From: an uncultured Clostridium sp.
Lineage (GTDB): Bacteria; Bacillota; Clostridia; Clostridiales; Clostridiaceae
Direction of reading: 5' to 3'
Assembly (NCBI RefSeq): GCF_910588715.1
Contig: NZ_CAJURG010000002.1
Span: forward strand, 232,283-296,282
Length of the DNA stretch: 64,000 nt
The notes beneath the pieces are model-generated. The model was not told the DNA's origin and did no database searches. It saw only the letters and a list, made by a program, of their open reading frames with translations. The number at the start of each line of letters is the position of its first letter. The stretch's first letter is position 1. Position numbers and translations under genes: made by a program. Shown here piece after piece: positions 62,147-64,000 of this stretch.

Positions 62147-62674
62147 TTAAAAAGCCATTCTTCCTAGAAAAGAAACCACACTTATTCCACAAGTAATTCC
62201 AAGAATCATTCCACATATAACATCTGTTGGATAATGTACTTTTAAATAAATTCTTGAAAATGCAATTAATGTTGCAATTGGGCTCATTATTAATCCTAAC
62301 TTTCCATTCATTTGTAAAAATACTACTAAAGCTGCAAATGAAGATGCTGTATGCCCAGATGGAAATGAATATGTTATAGGTTTATTTACTAATAACTTTT
62401 CTTCATTATGTTGAAATGGTCTACTTCTTTTAACTATGTGTTTTATTATACCTTCACCAATTATTGTAGTTAATATCAATGATAAAATAACTGCAATTCC
62501 AATAATTCTATCTTCAACCTTTAATAACATTAAAATTGATATAACTATCCATACTACTCCTAAGTTTCCCATAACCGTAATGATAGGCATTATTTTATCA
62601 AATGTTCTATTTTTACACTTTTCACTTATGTATTTTAAACCTTTATTATCAATTGCTTTAAAAAACCTAATCAT
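62147..62674 (-). CDS. PAP2-family membrane phosphatase
   Basis: The 175-residue protein has about five membrane helices and the acid-phosphatase motifs KRSRPFQHNEEKLLVNKP, SFPSGHTASSFA and SRIYLKVHYPTDVICGM. This is the phosphatidic acid/undecaprenyl-diphosphate type, which removes phosphate from a lipid phosphate or pyrophosphate at the outer membrane face. The gene lies near the glycolipid enzyme, with which it may share lipid substrates. Confidence 0.9.
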   Translation of the reverse strand: MIRFFKAIDNKGLKYISEKCKNRTFDKIMPIITVMGNLGVVWIVISILMLLKVEDRIIGIAVILSLILTTIIGEGIIKHIVKRSRPFQHNEEKLLVNKPITYSFPSGHTASSFAALVVFLQMNGKLGLIMSPIATLIAFSRIYLKVHYPTDVICGMILGITCGISVVSFLGRMAF

Positions 62675-62820
62675 TTGTGCCCTCCTAACCTTTATATTAC
62701 ATCTTTAGTAGGTAAAATTATTTTATATTTTTCTTTTCATATATTATTATATAACAATTTTATTATATAAAGTTAATTATTTATTAACATTTATATATTA
62801 TTTTTCTTAATATTTTCTAA

Positions 62821-62867
62821 AATAAATAGAGAGAAATAATAAAAATATTATTCCTCTCTATTTATTC
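62821..62867 (-). terminator. Terminator of the 208-residue membrane gene
   Basis: AATAAATAGAGAG pairs with CTCTCTATTTATT. It overlaps the very end of the gene and serves as its stop signal. Confidence 0.75.
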
Positions 62868-63484
62868 TCATTCACTTGTTTATTTATATTTTCAATAAAT
62901 CTTATTTTTCTTCCTTTTATATAATATAAATAAATTGGAATATTAGATATAATACCCATAACACTACCACATATTATATCCCACATTGTATCATGCAAAC
63001 TATTATTTTGAGATGTAAATCCAAATAATTGGTCTGTTGAAAATTCCCATATTTCCCATACCGCTGCCCCAGCAATAGAAAATATTATAGAAAATAATAT
63101 TGGCATATATCTTTTAAATGAATTATCTATATTACCATTACTTATATGTAAAAATAATATATAACCTATTAAACCCATAATAAGCCCTGATAATAAATGT
63201 AATATTTTATCATACATAGGAATTATTAAATAAAAATCAAACACATTTCCTAAATACATTGCTCCAATAATAAAAGAGTAAATTAAATAAAAACTTATTC
63301 TTGTTTTTCTTAAAAAAGTTTTTTTATAAACAAAATACATTATCCATAACGTAACTGCCATTAATCCTATTCTAAAAAGCTTTTCTCCACCTCTAAAAAT
63401 AAAATCATATATTGCTGTAATAATTAATATTAACATTGATATCAAATTTAATCTTAATGCCTTATCTTTTAATAAATTCATCAA
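62858..63484 (-). CDS. Polytopic membrane protein (YjdF/DUF2238-like)
   Basis: The 208-residue protein has about seven short hydrophobic segments and polar signatures MYDKILHLLSGLIMGLIGYILF, AAVWEIWEFSTDQLFG and DTMWDIICGSVMGIISNI. The Asp-His and Glu-Asp patterns recall YjdF/DUF2238 membrane proteins, but no function is settled. It lies 15 bases downstream of the rhomboid gene and is probably co-transcribed with it. Confidence 0.7.
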   Translation of the reverse strand: MMNLLKDKALRLNLISMLILIITAIYDFIFRGGEKLFRIGLMAVTLWIMYFVYKKTFLRKTRISFYLIYSFIIGAMYLGNVFDFYLIIPMYDKILHLLSGLIMGLIGYILFLHISNGNIDNSFKRYMPILFSIIFSIAGAAVWEIWEFSTDQLFGFTSQNNSLHDTMWDIICGSVMGIISNIPIYLYYIKGRKIRFIENINKQVNENK

Positions 63485-63499
63485 AAACTCCTTTATAAT

Positions 63500-64000
63500 T
63501 TAATATATTTTTTTATTATTTATTAATGAAGCTGAAATACCTCCAAATATTAAACCACCCATATGAGCTCCATTATCTATATTACTTATTGTAACTCCTA
63601 TAAATATATTTATAAGTAAAACTTTAAATAAGTTTAGTATATATGCTTTTCCTATTTTATTTTTATTTCTTATTCCAAAAATAATCATAGCTCCTAAAAG
63701 TCCAAATATTGCTCCTGATGCTCCCACACTTATTGAATTTGCATTAAATAAATAACTAAATATACTTCCCCCTAAAGCTGAAATTAAATATATAGCTAAA
63801 TATTTAATTTTTCCATATACATATTCTACTTCTGAACCAATAATTTTAAGCGCATACATGTTAAATGCTATATGTGCTAATCCTCCATGTAAAAATGCAC
63901 AGGTTATTAATCTCCAAGGCTGTCCATTATTAATTAAAACATTTACTTTAGCTCCAAAATTTATAAGAGTATATGAATCAATATTATATATATTTTTAGA
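63500..64000 (-). CDS. Rhomboid-family intramembrane serine protease, 5' end beyond window
   Basis: The frame is open to the window edge on the minus strand, so the N-terminus is missing. It shows the rhomboid pattern: QPWRLITCAFLHGGLAHIAFNMYAL (written here in two parts: QPWRLITCAF and LHGGLAHIAFNMYAL), the catalytic serine in VGASGAIFGLLGAM and the catalytic histidine in NGAHMGGLIFG. An ATG at 63859 exists but is internal. It cleaves transmembrane substrates; the substrate is unknown. It precedes the DUF2238-like gene. Confidence 0.93.
   Translation of the reverse strand, partial: SKNIYNIDSYTLINFGAKVNVLINNGQPWRLITCAFLHGGLAHIAFNMYALKIIGSEVEYVYGKIKYLAIYLISALGGSIFSYLFNANSISVGASGAIFGLLGAMIIFGIRNKNKIGKAYILNLFKVLLINIFIGVTISNIDNGAHMGGLIFGGISASLINNKKIY

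Overview
The window looks like chromosomal DNA of a low-GC, spore-forming, fermentative Clostridium (cluster I). The intergenic DNA is very AT-rich, ribosome binding sites are strong (GGAGG type), and a few genes start with TTG, GTG or CTG. Markers include an alpha/beta-type small acid-soluble spore protein, a collagen-like (probably exosporium) protein, pyruvate:ferredoxin oxidoreductase, a CBS/DRTGG manganese pyrophosphatase and a ferredoxin-type membrane hydrogenase. There are no rRNA, tRNA, CRISPR or intact insertion sequences. Most genes lie on the minus strand.

Layout. 1-7.5 kb: surface and envelope genes (collagen-like protein cut by the left edge, MBOAT/DHHW O-acylation pair, GT2 glycosyltransferase, Lit-like membrane protein, AI-2E family exporter). 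7.6-10.3 kb: a three-hairpin leader-like element, a small zinc-ribbon gene and a long glutamine synthetase whose leader can form mutually exclusive hairpins around the start codon. 10.3-14.6 kb: a cysteine-rich cluster consisting of a membrane protein, a DnaJ protein with a cysteine-string tail, a DUF5685-like protein with two aspartate-rich motifs that resemble isoprenoid synthases, and a TPM-domain/zinc-ribbon pair. 14.9-20.6 kb: short mixed operons (3D-domain protein with a probable CTG start, tiny zinc-ribbon gene, DUF4358 lipoprotein, amidase, aldose epimerase-like, rhodanese, methyltransferase, two unknowns).

20.7-29.4 kb holds one 15-gene minus-strand operon for a Mbh/Mrp-type membrane-bound [NiFe] hydrogenase: NuoC-like and large subunits, HypA and HypB, seven small or medium Mrp-antiporter-like subunits, a fused MbhH-MbhI-like antiporter subunit, MbhM, MbhJ and the two-[4Fe4S] MbhN. 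This would couple H2 evolution from reduced ferredoxin to ion pumping; the pyruvate:ferredoxin oxidoreductase at 42.9-46.4 kb would supply that ferredoxin. The terminal gene mbhN has a possible homopolymer frameshift.

29.6-48.2 kb carries metabolism and housekeeping: thrC-thrB, a calcium P-type ATPase, the CBS-pyrophosphatase, class IV and class I aminotransferases, a HAD phosphatase, a PHP phosphoesterase, a metal-binding DUF1292 protein, PFOR, flavodoxin and murG. 48.3-50.0 kb is a small, higher-GC island with a secreted protein gene and an amber-interrupted partner, flanked by 37-bp direct repeats, the right one of which lies just upstream of the spore-protein gene. 50.2-64 kb holds a LytTR/LiaF-like pair, recJ, a DJ-1/PfpI protein, parE-parC, gdhA, a glycolipid-type glycosyltransferase, a PAP2 phosphatase, a membrane protein and a rhomboid protease cut by the right edge.

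All calls come from reading the sequence and from memory of protein families; no database search was run.
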